From contig JAGUYV010000159.1 in NCBI GenBank assembly GCA_020061125.1, positions 1 to 14,398 on the forward strand: a stretch of 14,398 nucleotides of DNA, given 5' to 3'. Positions 13,650 to 14,398 of the stretch are shown piece by piece. Both the position numbers and the translations under genes were made by a program. The notes under the pieces were generated by a model. It saw only the letters and a list, made by a program, of their open reading frames with translations, was not told the DNA's origin and ran no database searches. The DNA comes from a bacterium (GTDB taxonomy: Bacteria; UBP15; UBA6099; DSWB01). How positions within the stretch are numbered: position 1 is the first letter of the stretch; each line of letters opens with the position of its first letter.

Positions 13650-14398
13650 ATGACCGCAGAACCCCTCCCCCATCGAACCGCAAGGACGGCTTTTGCCATG
13701 CCGTCTCCCAGAACCCTGGTGCAGGCGCTGTTCCTGCTCATTGTGTGCGGGATCGGCTACCGGTTCCATGTGTTCGTGGCGTCGCTGGCCGAACCTTCGT
13801 CCGTGGTGGCGCCGCGGCCCGCGGGCGTGGACGCGTTCTTGCCGATCAGTTCTCTCATGGGTCTGATTCACTGGATCCGCACGGGCGCGCCCAACACCGT
13901 GCACCCCGCCGGGCTTGTGCTGTTCATCCTGATTCTAGCCACGGCTCTGCTGGCCCGCCGAGGGTTCTGCTCATGGGTCTGCCCCATCGGAACGATTTCC
14001 GAGTTCCTGCACAAGGCCGGCAAACGGTTGCTCGGCACGAATCTCGATGTGCCCAAATGGATTGATTATCCGGCCAAGGGCCTCAAATACGCTCTTCTCG
14101 GATTCTTTCTGTATTTCATTCTGCCGCTTCCGGGGCAGGCGCTCGAGGCGTTTCTGAACGCGCCCTACAACAGGCTGGCGGATGTGAAGATGTACTTGTT
14201 CTTTTCAAACATTTCGCGCACGGCGCTGTTCGTGATTGCGGCGCTCGCGCTGCTGTCCGTGTTTATCAAGAATTTCTGGTGCCGGTACCTGTGCCCTTAC
14301 GGAGCGCTGCTCGGCATTGCGGCGCTGTTCAGCCCGCTGGCGGTGCGCAGGAACAAGTCCGCGTGCCGCAACTGCGGCCGCTGCGCGCGCGCCTGCCC
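13650..14398 (+). CDS. NosR/NapH-type polytopic membrane iron-sulfur protein (cut by window edge)
   Basis: The visible 249 residues show a membrane protein with a helix at about residues 24-42. The first CxxxCP motif follows, in FCSWVCPIGTISEF (Cys107, Cys111), then more hydrophobic helices. The second is in FWCRYLCPYGALLG (Cys211, Cys215), and a ferredoxin site begins CRNCGRCARACP (Cys239, 242, 245, 249). This is the order found in NapH, NosR and related polyferredoxins that pass electrons from quinol or cytoplasmic donors. ATG 13650 is chosen with GGGA upstream; ATG 13698 (MPSPRTLVQ) is an alternative that starts nearer the first helix. It is divergent from the redox operon. The rest of the gene and any downstream partner lie outside the window, so its system is unknown. 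Confidence 0.82.
   Translation, partial: MTAEPLPHRTARTAFAMPSPRTLVQALFLLIVCGIGYRFHVFVASLAEPSSVVAPRPAGVDAFLPISSLMGLIHWIRTGAPNTVHPAGLVLFILILATALLARRGFCSWVCPIGTISEFLHKAGKRLLGTNLDVPKWIDYPAKGLKYALLGFFLYFILPLPGQALEAFLNAPYNRLADVKMYLFFSNISRTALFVIAALALLSVFIKNFWCRYLCPYGALLGIAALFSPLAVRRNKSACRNCGRCARAC

Noticed and set aside
1-14398. CRISPR arrays, tRNA genes, insertion sequences or phage genes
   Set aside because: No regular spaced repeats, tRNA-like folds, transposase motifs or terminal repeats were seen in the window.

Overview
The window is GC-rich, densely packed bacterial DNA. It most resembles a sulfate-reducing deltaproteobacterium of the Desulfovibrio type. That placement is inferred from gene content: an HmcE/DsrM-like membrane cytochrome b with an HmcF/DsrK/HdrD-like CCG iron-sulfur protein, next to an Rrf2 regulator, a PAS histidine kinase and a stand-alone receiver. 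No ribosomal RNA or other taxonomic marker is present. Both ends of the window cut through genes.

Layout, left to right. At 1-4405 every gene is on the minus strand: the N-terminal part of a DnaJ co-chaperone, the heat-shock repressor HrcA, and a zinc-type ABC importer (permease, ATPase, lipoprotein binding protein). The importer is led by a small ribbon-helix-helix regulator with a cysteine/histidine cluster. Regulator, binding protein, ATPase and permease form one tightly coupled operon: the regulator overlaps znuA by ATGA, and znuC overlaps znuB by GTGA. The operon's promoter carries a tandem repeat, GTAATAC-N3-GTAATAC, between and into its -35 and -10 boxes, which is a good candidate autoregulatory operator. 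hrcA has its own promoter and an inverted repeat that is not a standard CIRCE element.

At 4529-6919 (minus) lies an exported penicillin-acylase-family Ntn hydrolase. It is followed by a 318-base intergenic stretch and a divergent HAD-family phosphatase-like gene (7238-8098, plus) ending in a probable intrinsic terminator.

At 8171-13199 (minus) is a redox and signalling operon. In transcription order it holds the Rrf2 regulator, membrane cytochrome b, CCG iron-sulfur protein, tandem-PAS histidine kinase and receiver protein. It looks like the end of an hmc operon (hmcE, hmcF, rrf1, rrf2) without the multiheme cytochrome, and with a kinase added whose two PAS domains both carry a C-x10-C-x2-C motif. 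A plausible reading is that the membrane pair exchanges electrons between the quinone pool and a cytoplasmic partner, while Rrf2 and the kinase/receiver pair sense redox state. A 37-bp dyad lies between the Rrf2 promoter and its start codon.

The AT-richer divergent region 13200-13649 holds promoters facing both ways. It leads on the plus strand to a NosR/NapH-type polytopic membrane iron-sulfur protein that runs off the right end.

The candidates for undescribed biology are the Cys-rich RHH regulator with its promoter-embedded repeats, and the Rrf2/cytochrome b/CCG/PAS-kinase module with its dyad operator.
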